Below, in pieces: positions 17,631 through 26,339 of a stretch of DNA of 64,000 nt. A program made the translations under genes and the position numbers. The first letter of the stretch is position 1; each line of letters opens with the position of its first letter. Under the pieces are notes generated by a model. That model made no database searches. It was not told where the DNA came from and saw only the letters and a list, made by a program, of their open reading frames with translations. The DNA comes from Stieleria varia (GTDB taxonomy: Bacteria > Planctomycetota > Planctomycetia > Pirellulales > Pirellulaceae), in the NCBI RefSeq assembly GCF_038443385.1, contig NZ_CP151726.1, forward strand, positions 1,054,001-1,118,000. Reading direction: 5' to 3'.

Positions 17631-18319
17631 CAGACGCCTCCCCTCTGGATCTCGGCGTTCAAGCCTCCGATGGCGGCCCCGTAGTCGTCGTGATTGAAAA
17701 TCGCCGACCCGACCACGAACAGGTCACATCCGGCGGCACGGGCCGATGCGATCGTATCCAAGTTGATCCCGCCATCGATCTGCAGCAGCAGGTCAGGATA
17801 CTGGTTCCGCAAGATCTGCAACTTGTCCAAAGCGACCGGATCGAACTTCTGCCCGCCAAAGCCGGCTTTCACGCTCATCACCAGCACCATGTCGACGAAC
17901 TCGATGCATGGCTCCACATCGGTCACTTGCGTGCCTGGGTTCAAGGCAACTCCGACCGCGACGCCCAAGTCCCGGATTCGTTTGGCAGTGTCGATCGGGT
18001 TGGGGACCGCCTCGACGTGAAACGTGAGCGAATCCGCACCGGCCTTGACCATCGGCTCGGCGAAGGCCAGCGGGTCTTGGATCATCAAATGAACGTCCAG
18101 TGGCATTTCGGTGTGACGCTTCAGGCCTTCGACGATCGGCATGCCGTAGGTCAGGTTGGGAACAAAATTCCCGTCCATGACATCCAGATGCAGTACCTTC
18201 GCGCCGGCCTGTTCGAGCCGGGTCACTTCGCTTTTCAGATCACCGAAATCGCACATCAACAGGCTCGGTAAAACACCGGGCGCTGCGTGGCGTATCAATT
18301 CTAGCTTGTCTCGCGACAT
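17630..18319 (-). CDS. rpe: Ribulose-phosphate 3-epimerase
   Basis: 229 residues from ATG 18317-18319, interconverting ribulose 5-phosphate and xylulose 5-phosphate in the cytoplasmic pentose phosphate pathway. Family motifs are plain: LPSLLMCDFGDL, VLHLDVMDGNFVPNLTYG (metal-binding His and Asp), DVHLMIQDP, MSVKAGFGGQKF and LQIDGGINLDTI, followed by VVGSAIF. The frame could extend to 18358, but the shorter start matches the usual N-terminus and has an AAGAGA stretch upstream. It is first in a two-gene unit with the phosphatase-like protein. Confidence 0.95.
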   Translation of the reverse strand: MSRDKLELIRHAAPGVLPSLLMCDFGDLKSEVTRLEQAGAKVLHLDVMDGNFVPNLTYGMPIVEGLKRHTEMPLDVHLMIQDPLAFAEPMVKAGADSLTFHVEAVPNPIDTAKRIRDLGVAVGVALNPGTQVTDVEPCIEFVDMVLVMSVKAGFGGQKFDPVALDKLQILRNQYPDLLLQIDGGINLDTIASARAAGCDLFVVGSAIFNHDDYGAAIGGLNAEIQRGGV

Positions 18320-18766
18320 GCAATTTTTTTCTCTTGAAGTCAACAATGGTGCCAACACCGCTCGTACCGTTCTGCCGAAATGAGACTAACCTGCCAGCAG
18401 AACTCAGGTGGCATCGCCTCCCGAGCGGGCAAGAATGTCTCAAGTCGGAGTCGGTCGAGCATCCCGCTAGCGTTCGCCTGCGGAGGTGCCAGTCAGACCG
18501 TCATCTCGATTGAGCAGGTTGGTCTCAAGGACGGTGGGTTGTCAATCACTTGAGAATCCCTGGCCGGCCAACTAATCTCCGATTCCCCCGCATCAACGAA
18601 CACAAAACACCGTAAAAACCAATTTTTGGTTCCTTCCAGCGTGCCTTTATCCACCACAAAAAATTGTCGCCAAATCGCAAGAAAGCCACCATTGTTGTGC
18701 TTTGCTGAGCAACCCGAATTGGTGGTTGTCAGCCGCTTTGATTCTCGTTCCCAGGGGCAGTGAACG
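18320..18766. other. Divergent intergenic region, no gene recognised
   Basis: About 450 bp between rpe and the SDR gene. It is AT-richer around 18590-18720, with A/T runs consistent with promoters in both directions. Overlapping short open frames here show no protein-like features. No RNA gene or clear terminator seen. Confidence 0.4.
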
Positions 18767-19876
18767 ATGCGTGTTTTCGTCACGGGTGCAACGGGTCTGT
18801 TGGGCAACACCATCACCCGACAGCTTGATGCCGACGGACATACCGTCGTGGCCTTGGTTCGCAATCCACCCCACAGTGAGATCTTTGACGGGCTGAATGT
18901 CGAGTTTGTGCAGGGTGATTTGACCGATCTGGCCGGCGATGTTGCAAATTCATCGCCTGATCGAATCGATCAGGCGATTGCCGGCTGCGACGCGGTGATC
19001 CATGCGGCCGGCTTCATTCATCTTGGCTGGACAAAGATGGAGCAGTCGATGGGAGTCAATGTCGGGGGCACACATCGGATCATGCGATCCTGCGTGCGTC
19101 ATGACAAGAAACTCGTTTATGTCGGCACGTTGAATTCGATTGCCGTTGGCACACGCGAGCAACCCGCGGACGAAACCACTCCGATCGACAACGCGGGCGG
19201 CCAAATTCAGTCCGCGTACGTGGTCAGCAAATCAGTAGCCCTGTCGGCCGTCATGGCCGGAGTCAAGCAAGGATTGCGAGCGGTGGTCGTTCATCCAGGC
19301 TTCATGCTCGGCCCGTGGGACTGGAAACCCAGCAGCGGGCAGATGATGTTGGAGCTTTCAGTGGGCTGGAAACCGCTCTGCCCGGCGGGCGGTTGCAGCA
19401 TCTGTGATTCGCGTGATGTTGCCGCCGCGACAATCCGGGCGATCGACTATGACGGACCCTCCGGTCGTCAGTTCATCCTGGCGGGCGAAAACTGGACGTA
19501 CAAGAAACTTTGGACGGTCATCACACGACACTTCGATCGGTCGCCGCCCATCGTTGCACCGGGACCCATCATTCGGGCCATTGGTGGAGTCTGGGGCGAC
19601 TTGGTTACCAAGGTCACCGGAAACGAGGGATTTCTGAACACGGCGGCGGTCGCCATGAGTCGCCAATTCCATTGGTACAGCAGCGAGCGTGCAAAGGCCG
19701 AATTGGGATACGAGTCCCGGGATGCCCATGAGTCGATCCAAGCGTCGGTGGATTGGATCCGCCAGAGATTCATTGACATCGATCCGCCCACGAGAGCGGA
19801 AACCCCTCGATTCGCTGATGCGTCCTGCTTTCCAAGCGGCTACGATCTTCCGGGGACGTGCGGTAAACAAAAGTAG
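18767..19876 (+). CDS. NAD(P)-dependent extended SDR epimerase/reductase
   Basis: 369 residues with the N-terminal Rossmann motif VTGATGLLGNTITRQL (TGxxGxxG) of the extended SDR family, as in dihydroflavonol-4-reductase and nucleoside-sugar epimerases. VIHAAGFIHLGW is the conserved NAAG-like strand. YVVSKSVA at about residue 150 is the YxxxK catalytic pair, and VVVHPGFMLGPWDW the substrate-side motif. An AGGGGCAG stretch lies about 5 bases before the ATG. The C-terminal 40 residues are extra. Substrate cannot be told from sequence. A palindromic element starts at its stop codon. Confidence 0.85.
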   Translation: MRVFVTGATGLLGNTITRQLDADGHTVVALVRNPPHSEIFDGLNVEFVQGDLTDLAGDVANSSPDRIDQAIAGCDAVIHAAGFIHLGWTKMEQSMGVNVGGTHRIMRSCVRHDKKLVYVGTLNSIAVGTREQPADETTPIDNAGGQIQSAYVVSKSVALSAVMAGVKQGLRAVVVHPGFMLGPWDWKPSSGQMMLELSVGWKPLCPAGGCSICDSRDVAAATIRAIDYDGPSGRQFILAGENWTYKKLWTVITRHFDRSPPIVAPGPIIRAIGGVWGDLVTKVTGNEGFLNTAAVAMSRQFHWYSSERAKAELGYESRDAHESIQASVDWIRQRFIDIDPPTRAETPRFADASCFPSGYDLPGTCGKQK

Positions 19877-19928
19877 GATGGGAGCTCTTGCCCGTCCGTG
19901 ATCTCTCGGGCACGAGTGCCCAAGCTAC
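19873..19928. repeat. Imperfect hairpin element at the SDR stop codon
   Basis: Two 21-bp arms, 19873-19893 and 19908-19928, are near-complementary (GTAG..TGGG...CTC.TGCCC) with a 14-base loop. The first arm includes the TAG stop of the SDR gene. It may end transcription or be a dispersed palindromic repeat; no T-run follows. Confidence 0.65.
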
Positions 19929-19963
19929 CTTCGTTATTTTCCGAACGTCCCGAGGAGATGTCC

Positions 19964-20626
19964 ATGGGAAAATCGATCTGGCCTGCCGACGATCAAACCG
20001 AATCGCTGCTCAGTGCTGCGCGCGGGGGCGATACTGAGGCGATCAATCGATTGCTGGAAAAACATCGTGACGCGATCCGACGGCTGGTCCAATTGCGACT
20101 GGATCGCAAAGTCCAACGTCGTGTCGATGTCAGCGACGTCGTGCAAGACGTGATGGTGGAAGCCAGCGGGCGGTTGCAAAAGTATCTCGATGACCCTGCC
20201 ATGGCATTTCACCTCTGGCTGCGACAGATCGCTTGGGATCGCATCATTGATACCTATCGGCGGCATCGTGTCAGTGCCAAACGGAACATGGATCGTGAGC
20301 AGCCGATGGCGGCACCGGCCGGTTCCGACCAGTCCACGATGGAGTTGGCGGTTCAGCTTTGCGATCCCGCCATGACTCCGGCGACCGCAGCGACCCAGCG
20401 GGAGATCACCGAGAAAGTCGAGGAGGCCATCGATCGACTTGGCGAGCAGGATCAGGAGATCATCGTGATGCGTCACTACGAGCATCTTTCTAATCAAGAG
20501 ATTGCCGAAGCACTCGGGCTCAATCCTCCGGCGGCCAGCATGAGATACTTGCGTGCCTTGCGACGTTTGAAAGAGTTGCTCCAAGACGGCGATCATCACG
20601 AGGCTTTCAGTGAGATCCAACTGTGA
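19964..20626 (+). CDS. ECF-type RNA polymerase sigma factor
   Basis: 220 residues from ATG 19964, chosen because GAGGAG lies six bases upstream. Sigma region 2 is at about residues 25-95 (DVSDVVQDVMVEASGRLQKY, then LWLRQIAWDRIIDTYRRH). Region 4 is at about 150-205 (EQDQEIIVMRHYEHLSNQEIAEALGLNP with an HTH ending in MRYLRALRRLKELL). Its TGA overlaps the GTG of the next gene, a membrane-anchored Ser/Thr kinase. Such sigma/kinase pairs are a described planctomycete ECF subgroup in which the kinase is presumed to control the sigma factor; no anti-sigma gene is present. Confidence 0.9.
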   Translation: MGKSIWPADDQTESLLSAARGGDTEAINRLLEKHRDAIRRLVQLRLDRKVQRRVDVSDVVQDVMVEASGRLQKYLDDPAMAFHLWLRQIAWDRIIDTYRRHRVSAKRNMDREQPMAAPAGSDQSTMELAVQLCDPAMTPATAATQREITEKVEEAIDRLGEQDQEIIVMRHYEHLSNQEIAEALGLNPPAASMRYLRALRRLKELLQDGDHHEAFSEIQL

Positions 20627-22302
20627 CGATCGATGAAGGTCATCCGGTCCATGGTCCCGCCACCGATAACGCCACCGATCATGAACAACGACTGGCCGAC
20701 ATCCTCTCCGAATTGACCGACGCGATTTGCCAAGGTGAACACGTCGACTTTGACGCCGTCTGCGCCGAGCATCCCGATCTGGCCGCTGACCTGAGGCAAT
20801 TGTGGGGCGCCGTCCTGGTGACCGACACCGCCGGCAGCGGCTCATCTGGACAAGAACCCGGCAGACTCTCCGGTGGCAGCGGTCAATGGCGTGGCATCAG
20901 TTTGCCGACACGACTGGGCGACTATGAGTTGATCGAAGAAGTCGGGCGTGGTGGGATGGGCGTCGTGTTCCGATCACGCCAACTCAGTTTGGATCGCGAA
21001 GTCGCGGTGAAGATGATTCTGCGTGGTCGGCTGGCCAGCGATGCCGATCTGCAACGTTTCTTGGCCGAAGCCGCTGCGACCGCCCGACTGGAACATCGCA
21101 ACATCGTGCCGGTTTATGAAGTCGGCAACATTGATGGTCGACCATTCTTTTCGATGCAGTACATCGAGGGCGAAACGTTGGCCGATCGAGTCGCCAATGG
21201 TCCGCTGCCGCAGCGGGAAGCCGCGCGGATCATCGCCGCCGTCGCGCGTGCGGTTCACTTTGCCCACCAAGAAGGAGTCCTGCACCGAGATCTCAAACCC
21301 AGCAACATCCTGATCGGACACGACAATCAGCCGATGATCACCGATTTCGGACTGGCCAAGCAAGCCAACTCTCAAGCCGATTTGACAAAGAGCGGGATGC
21401 TCGTGGGGACTCCCGCCTACATGTCGCCCGAACAAGCCGGCGGGCGCAAGAATTTGGTCGGTCCGGCCAGCGATGTCTACAGCCTGGGCTGCATGCTTTA
21501 CTTCACGCTGACCGGACGCTCGCCTTTCGTCGCCGAGAATCCTGTTGAGATGGTGATGTTGGTCATCGAACAAGATCCCACGCCGCCGCGTGCTTTGCGT
21601 CCGAGCCTGGACCGCGACTTGGAAATGATCGTCGTTCGCTGTTTGCAAAAGCCGATCGATCTACGTTATGCCTCCGCCGCCGCGTTGGCCGACGACCTCG
21701 ATGCTTTCCTGGCCGACGAAAGAGTTGCGGCGCGCAGCGGCAGATTCGCTCAAGTCCTGGCGAGGCTGTTTCGCGAAACCCATCACGCCGGTGTCCTTGA
21801 GAAATGGGGTGTGTTGTGGATGTGGCATTCGCTGGTCCTGCTGCTGGCCAGCCTGTCCACTTGGTACATGGACCAGGTGTTGCACATCGAGGACCGCGCC
21901 AGTTATGCCGCCGTGTGGACATTGGGCTTGGGGGCCTGGGCGACCGTGTTCTGGAAACTCCGCCAGCGAATGGGACCGGTCACCTTTATCGAACGACAGA
22001 TCGCCCACGTTTGGGGTGCCAGTTTGATCGCCATCGGTTTGCTCAGTCCGATGGAATGGTGGCTCGGCCTGACGGTGTTGAAGCTTTCACCGCTGTTGGG
22101 AATCATCAGCGCGATGGTGTTCATCATCAAAGCGGGGATGCTGACGGGCGCGTTTTATTTTCAATCGATTGCGCTGCTGGCCGCATCCCTGTTGATGGCG
22201 TTGATGCCGCAATGGGCGCACCTCATCTTTGGCTTCGTCTCGGCCGCCTGCTTTTTCATCCCCGGAGTTCAATACTACCGACGTAGCCGTAGTCAGTCCT
22301 GA
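20623..22302 (+). CDS. Membrane-anchored Ser/Thr protein kinase coupled to ECF sigma factor
   Basis: 559 residues, GTG start at 20623 in a GTGA overlap with the sigma gene. A regulatory N-terminal region (about 1-95) precedes a complete Hanks-type kinase domain (about 98-370): GRGGMGVVF P-loop, VAVKMI lysine, HRDLKPSNIL catalytic loop, ITDFGLAK, GTPAYMSPEQ and DVYSLGCML. The C-terminal third is hydrophobic with about five or six membrane segments (WMWHSLVLLLASLSTWYM onward), so the kinase faces the cytoplasm. It probably phosphorylates and controls the co-encoded sigma factor. The 3' end overlaps the convergent rnd gene by 10 bp, so no terminator separates them. Confidence 0.92.
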   Translation: MTIDEGHPVHGPATDNATDHEQRLADILSELTDAICQGEHVDFDAVCAEHPDLAADLRQLWGAVLVTDTAGSGSSGQEPGRLSGGSGQWRGISLPTRLGDYELIEEVGRGGMGVVFRSRQLSLDREVAVKMILRGRLASDADLQRFLAEAAATARLEHRNIVPVYEVGNIDGRPFFSMQYIEGETLADRVANGPLPQREAARIIAAVARAVHFAHQEGVLHRDLKPSNILIGHDNQPMITDFGLAKQANSQADLTKSGMLVGTPAYMSPEQAGGRKNLVGPASDVYSLGCMLYFTLTGRSPFVAENPVEMVMLVIEQDPTPPRALRPSLDRDLEMIVVRCLQKPIDLRYASAAALADDLDAFLADERVAARSGRFAQVLARLFRETHHAGVLEKWGVLWMWHSLVLLLASLSTWYMDQVLHIEDRASYAAVWTLGLGAWATVFWKLRQRMGPVTFIERQIAHVWGASLIAIGLLSPMEWWLGLTVLKLSPLLGIISAMVFIIKAGMLTGAFYFQSIALLAASLLMALMPQWAHLIFGFVSAACFFIPGVQYYRRSRSQS

Positions 22303-23480
22303 ACGGGACAGTCGATGAACTCAAGCGGTTGGTCTTTGTGGACGTCGGCGACCCTCAGTCCGACTTGACCACCAAGGATGCGTTGGAACTGACGGCCGAC
22401 GATTTCACCTCGCCAACCCTTGAGCAGCGCCGGCAGTGTGGCCGATTTGGAATCGCCCAATTCGTATCCGACCAACTCTTTGACGTCATCCGAATTGCCG
22501 ACGATCGACGGAGCGATCTTGTTTTGGCGGCTGATGCACGCCATCGAGGTGGACAAGAACTGGCTAAGCATGGGCGAGACGACCGAGCGAGATCCTCGCG
22601 GGCGTCGCGGCAGCTCATCGTCGGGAACCGCCAACGCCGTGCGGATGGCTTCGGCCAGCTCGTCGTGATGTTGAGCCAGTCCACGCCAGTCCAAGCCGCG
22701 AATGCTGCGGATTTTTTTGGCGTCGGCCGATCCTCGCTTGGCCAACTCGATGATCAAGTCATCTCGCATCACGCGTTTGGCTGGTCGGTCCAAGGCCTGG
22801 GCCCGTTGGTCACGCCAACGCCAAAGGTGTCGCACTGTTTCCAGTTGACGCGGAGAAAGTCCGGCGGAGCCACTGACACGACGCCAGTTTTCACTGTTCT
22901 CGGCGTCGATCACGGCCATTTGTCGCGTCTCAGTTTCTTCGTCCAGCCACTCTCGGCGATCCAGTTTGCGGACCTTGGCGTCCAGTTTTTGATACAACGT
23001 CTCCAGGTCCGTCACGTCCTGCAGGGCGTACTGCAACTGATCGTTGGAAAGCGGACGGTGACGCCAGTTCGTCCGCGTTTCGCCTTTGGCCAACGTCTTG
23101 TTGACAATCCGCTGGATCAAGTTCCCCAGGGACGCGGGATACTCCATCCCGACAAAACCTGCGGCCAACTGTGTGTCAAAGAGTCCCGCGATGGGTTTGC
23201 CCGAGTACCGGTAACAAAAGCGGGATTCTTCCCTCGCCGCGTGCGCGATGATCGTCTTTCCCGGGGTGGTCAGAATCTCCCAAAAAGCCTCGGTCGAATC
23301 CATGTCCATCGGATCAATGATGGCCAGCAAGTCTCCGGCGGCGACCTGGATCAAGCACAATTCCGGCTTGTATCGGTCCTCAGACACAAACTCCGTGTCA
23401 AATCCGATCACGTCGTGCTTTCTCAACTCACCGCAAAATTCGCGGAGATGGTCAGTTGTCGTTATCGACTCGTATTGCAA
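22293..23480 (-). CDS. rnd: Ribonuclease D (3'-5' exonuclease with HRDC domain)
   Basis: 395 residues, trimming tRNA and other RNA 3' ends. The DEDD exonuclease core is complete: FDTEFV (motif I), LFDTQLAAGFVG (motif II) and QYALQDVTDL (motif III). An HRDC-like domain follows at about 215-290 (LSPRQLETVRHLWRWRDQRA...). The TTG at 23480 is taken as start because the predicted N-terminus QYESITTTDHLREFC fits the family exactly and no better ATG or GTG exists. The C-terminal 100 residues include a second HRDC-like stretch. Convergent 10-bp overlap with the kinase gene. Confidence 0.92.
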   Translation of the reverse strand: MQYESITTTDHLREFCGELRKHDVIGFDTEFVSEDRYKPELCLIQVAAGDLLAIIDPMDMDSTEAFWEILTTPGKTIIAHAAREESRFCYRYSGKPIAGLFDTQLAAGFVGMEYPASLGNLIQRIVNKTLAKGETRTNWRHRPLSNDQLQYALQDVTDLETLYQKLDAKVRKLDRREWLDEETETRQMAVIDAENSENWRRVSGSAGLSPRQLETVRHLWRWRDQRAQALDRPAKRVMRDDLIIELAKRGSADAKKIRSIRGLDWRGLAQHHDELAEAIRTALAVPDDELPRRPRGSRSVVSPMLSQFLSTSMACISRQNKIAPSIVGNSDDVKELVGYELGDSKSATLPALLKGWRGEIVGRQFQRILGGQVGLRVADVHKDQPLEFIDCPVQD

Positions 23481-23630
23481 CGGAACCGTCCTGGTGCGGG
23501 TCGCTAAGATAGAAAAGGGTCTTGATGAGCTTAGAACTTAACCCTCCGTCGGCTTGTCGGCTATCGGAGTGCACCCCACAATTCGGTCTATCTTGCCCAT
23601 TTCGTCGAGTTTCAGCAAAACCTGATCGCC

Positions 23631-24380
23631 ATGTCCCTGACAAGTCTGTCCGAATCCGCAGCCCATTCACAGCGTGGGCTCTCTCAGGAGTGGTTGGTCA
23701 GCGTTTCCAGTGAATCCGAGATGGCGATGGTCTTGGGTTATCCGGTCGATATTCTGGATTTCAAAGACCCGTCGTCCGGGCCGCTCGCTCCTTCTGAACC
23801 CTCCCTTTGGGGACTCGCTGTGGAAAGGCTAGCCTCAGGTGGGCCCGCACTCTCGGCCGCGTTGGGCGAAGGCGGCGAAGCCGTTCGCTTGGCAGGCCAA
23901 GTGCCACGCGAGTTTGGGTTCGCCAAAGTCGGCCCCAGTGGCTGCCAGACAAGCATGCAGGTGTGCGACCTGTGGCAGTCCGTTCGCAAGCCGCTTGCCG
24001 ACTCAGTGAAGCTGGTCGGCGTCGCCTACGCAGACAGCGCAGCAGCACACAGTCTGTCACCCGAGGAAGTGTTTTCCAACGCGGCTCGCTTCGGACTACG
24101 ACACGTATTGGTCGACACATGGAGCAAGTCCGGCCAGTCTTCGCTAGACATCCTCGGCTGGGATCGAATTCGGGAACTCTCATCGCTCGCCCGGCGGCAC
24201 CGACTGTGGTGGTCCCTGGCGGGTTCACTCACTTTGGACATCGCGATGGCGATCAATGAGCGACGAATCCCAGTGGATTGTCTGGGCGTGCGAGGCGATT
24301 TGTGCGAAGGAGGCCGCGCCGGGACGCTCAGCGAAACGCGACTGAATGCTTGGTCGGCGATGCTTCCATCGCGTCAATAG
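23631..24380 (+). CDS. MfnB-like (5-formylfuran-3-yl)methyl phosphate synthase (UPF0264/DUF556)
   Basis: 249 residues. Motifs of the family are seen in order: WLVSVSSESEM, DILDFKDPSSGPLAP (with the Schiff-base-type lysine), FAKVGPSGC (second lysine), LVGVAYAD, VLVDTWSKSG, LWWSLAGSLT and LGVRGDLC. The enzyme makes the furan precursor of methanofuran from glyceraldehyde 3-phosphate. Planctomycetes carry tetrahydromethanopterin-linked C1 enzymes, and the family is part of that gene set. No other C1 gene is adjacent here. The N-terminal 20 residues are variable and the ATG at 23631 was taken. Confidence 0.8.
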   Translation: MSLTSLSESAAHSQRGLSQEWLVSVSSESEMAMVLGYPVDILDFKDPSSGPLAPSEPSLWGLAVERLASGGPALSAALGEGGEAVRLAGQVPREFGFAKVGPSGCQTSMQVCDLWQSVRKPLADSVKLVGVAYADSAAAHSLSPEEVFSNAARFGLRHVLVDTWSKSGQSSLDILGWDRIRELSSLARRHRLWWSLAGSLTLDIAMAINERRIPVDCLGVRGDLCEGGRAGTLSETRLNAWSAMLPSRQ

Positions 24381-24616
24381 CCATCAAGTCGATAACCGCA
24401 TCACAGTTCTTCGGAGGCAGAATGACCAACTGACGCCCTCCGATATCGGTGCTCGACCGTTCCCCGTCACGAATGCAATGGCAGCATGGGGATAGAACGC
24501 CTGCCCCATGGTGTGCTACCGACGAGACTCGCAACACCTCAAAAACGCCTCCGCGACCGCCACTGCCGACACAAATGCAGGTACGATGAGTGTAGGCACA
24601 CTTACTGCGTCCTCAA

Positions 24617-25105
24617 GTGGAGTCTTGCTCCAGAGACCCCATTGGGTTTGAGGATGGGTGGAATCTCTATTCCAGCTATATGGTCTTATCACTTACCGAT
24701 CCGTCTGGCCACACGATCAGAGGGCATTGCAGTTGTTACCTTCTGGCCCTGAGCTGCCCCGATGTACTTGGGGCATCCCTTTTCATATCCAGGGATAGTA
24801 TCATAAAAGAACTCATGGAGAGCTATCCAGAAGTTCCAGGCTGGATCAAAAGACCTCCATTCGGATTTGGCGTCGTTGATGGCTCCGACGCAAACGCACT
24901 TGTTCACTGTACGGCAGCATGTCGTTTAACAAAGATGATTGGCCCTCGATGCGCCAAACTCGCCTCACAGTGCCGAGAGCGAGCGGGCGGAGAACCCGAG
25001 ACCTTTGATCTCGGAAACGATGCTACTGGAATTGTATGCGGATTGAGTTGGGATTGCGCTTCGTGCTGCATAGGAAAACTCGGTTTAGACAAATTAGGGG
25101 AATGA
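24617..25105 (+). CDS. Orphan RHS-core remnant with C-terminal tip domain
   Basis: 162 residues from GTG 24617. The first residues, SRDPIGFEDGWNLYSSYMV, are the end of an RHS repeat-associated core (usual form DPIGFxxGxxNLYxYV). Upstream, a neighbouring frame carries a degraded RHS-like stretch (RYDEC), so the core has been truncated and probably frameshifted. The remainder is a short Cys-rich module with NALVHCTAACRLTKMIG and DLGNDATGIVCG, resembling domains at the variable tips of RHS/polymorphic toxins. The stop overlaps the next ATG (ATGA), a typical toxin-immunity spacing. Base composition is AT-richer than the flanking genes. Toxin activity is inferred only. Confidence 0.6.
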   Translation: MESCSRDPIGFEDGWNLYSSYMVLSLTDPSGHTIRGHCSCYLLALSCPDVLGASLFISRDSIIKELMESYPEVPGWIKRPPFGFGVVDGSDANALVHCTAACRLTKMIGPRCAKLASQCRERAGGEPETFDLGNDATGIVCGLSWDCASCCIGKLGLDKLGE

Positions 25106-25836
25106 GTCCATTGAAGCTTTCACGAATCTGCTGGACAGTCTGTGTCCTACTAATCATTGTGGCGATTCTGCAACACGAACGCGCTCATCTTAAGGAGTCA
25201 CGGTCTCGTGCCGCGATTGCCTCAAGAGCTGCTGAGTGTAAAGTCAGCACAGCAAAAATAACTGACGGCTACGGAATCCTGTGGGGTATTCGATTTGGAA
25301 GCGATTCATACACACAGAAGCAGGTCGTTGATTTCCTTAAGTTTTCCAGCTCATCTTCCCAGATCGAATTCATCTCACTATCGAATGTAACACTAACCGA
25401 AAGTATTGTTACTTCGCTGGCAGAATTTCCAAACCTAAGGTATCTGGATGTTTCTGAAACAAATATTGGTGATGCAGACCTTGTTGTGCTGGCACGTCTA
25501 GATAGGCTAAGGACTCTTGACCTGAGGAACTCAGCTGTGAGCAACGAGTCAATTCCAACTCTGGTCCATTGGCCTTCGTTGGTGCAGGTTGACTTAAGCA
25601 ATACTCGTATTGATGCAGATGGACTGCAAGACTTGTCCAGAGCACGACCTGATGTGTCCATTCTGAGTCGCAAGGATTCGACGAGGCAAATCAAAGGGGT
25701 CAGAGGCAAATCAAAGGGGTCAGGCCTCTTTGATTGGTGGGTCGGAGTGGGTACAATGGTGCCGGAAAGGCTTCGCCGGGGTCAGACTCGGGATTCGGGA
25801 TTCGGGATTCGGGATTCGGGATTCAACCGAACTTGA
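25102..25836 (+). CDS. Small membrane-anchored leucine-rich-repeat protein
   Basis: About 244 residues from ATG 25102 (ATGA overlap; AGGGGA just upstream). An N-terminal transmembrane segment (ICWTVCVLLIIVAILQ) is followed by a region of about 60 residues and then four to five LRR units (FPNLRYLDVSETNIGDADL, LDRLRTLDLRNSAVSNESI, WPSLVQVDLSNTRIDADGL). Since it is translationally coupled to an RHS-tip module it could be a cognate immunity protein, but LRR proteins are common here. The last 50 or so residues are translated repeats (25683 onward), so an earlier natural end was probably replaced by repeat sequence. Confidence 0.65.
   Translation: MSPLKLSRICWTVCVLLIIVAILQHERAHLKESRSRAAIASRAAECKVSTAKITDGYGILWGIRFGSDSYTQKQVVDFLKFSSSSSQIEFISLSNVTLTESIVTSLAEFPNLRYLDVSETNIGDADLVVLARLDRLRTLDLRNSAVSNESIPTLVHWPSLVQVDLSNTRIDADGLQDLSRARPDVSILSRKDSTRQIKGVRGKSKGSGLFDWWVGVGTMVPERLRRGQTRDSGFGIRDSGFNRT
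25683..25735 (+). repeat. Doubled 20-bp unit plus hairpin arm ('AAAGGGGTCA' element)
   Basis: A 20-bp unit ending CAAAGGGGTCA occurs at 25683-25702 and again at 25703-25722, followed by GGCCTCTTTGATT, which pairs with AATCAAAG of the second unit. A sister element with the same structure is at 28935-28982, and a related one ends at 35069. Confidence 0.85.
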
Positions 25837-26118
25837 CTTCTTAATTCCCGAACCCTCCCGCGAGCGCGCGGACGTTGATTGAGGGTTTCTTTCTTTGGGG
25901 TGCTACCAGCTAGATTTTGCTGGTTTACCTGGTTGCCGAGATTGCCCAGTGGGAAAGGCTTCGCCGGGGTCAGACTCGGGATTCGGGATTCAACCGCAGT
26001 TCACTTCTTAAATCCCGAACCCTCCTGCGAGCGCGCAGACGTTGAGTGAGGGTTTCTTTCTTTGGGACGCTGCCAGCTAGATTTTGCTGGTTTAGCTGAT
26101 TGCCGAGATTGCCCAGTG
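25764..26118 (+). repeat. Tandem direct repeat (188 bp and 167 bp) with 7-bp microsatellite
   Basis: Copy 1 is 25764-25951 and copy 2 is 25952-26118; both start GGAAAGGCTTCGCCGGGG and end GCCCAGTG, with scattered substitutions. Copy 1 has five GGGATTC units, copy 2 has two; the 21-bp difference equals three units, which accounts exactly for the length difference. It overlaps the end of the LRR open frame. Confidence 0.9.
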
Positions 26119-26339
26119 TGACTTGGGTAAGCAACGCGGTGTCTTGCTCTTGGTTGGTTCGATTGCTGGTGATGCGATCACTCTTGGCGACGCGAAACGG
26201 TCTCGTCTTGGCGGTTGAACTTACTGTTTGGTGCCAATTTCATCGTGATGCGAGTGCATCGACGATTGATGAGCCTGATCGGTTTGTGTTTGAAAACCGA
26301 TGGGTGCGGGACGACGAGATTGATGATTCGAACTCGATG
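26119..26339. other. Flank of the IS91-type pseudogene, no gene recognised
   Basis: Between the tandem repeat and the transposase remnant. Probably the terminal, non-coding part of the transposon, but I could not identify the ori or ter end. Confidence 0.35.

Noticed and set aside
22329-23507. 392-residue plus-strand open frame
   Set aside because: Antisense to rnd, which has all DEDD motifs; shadow.
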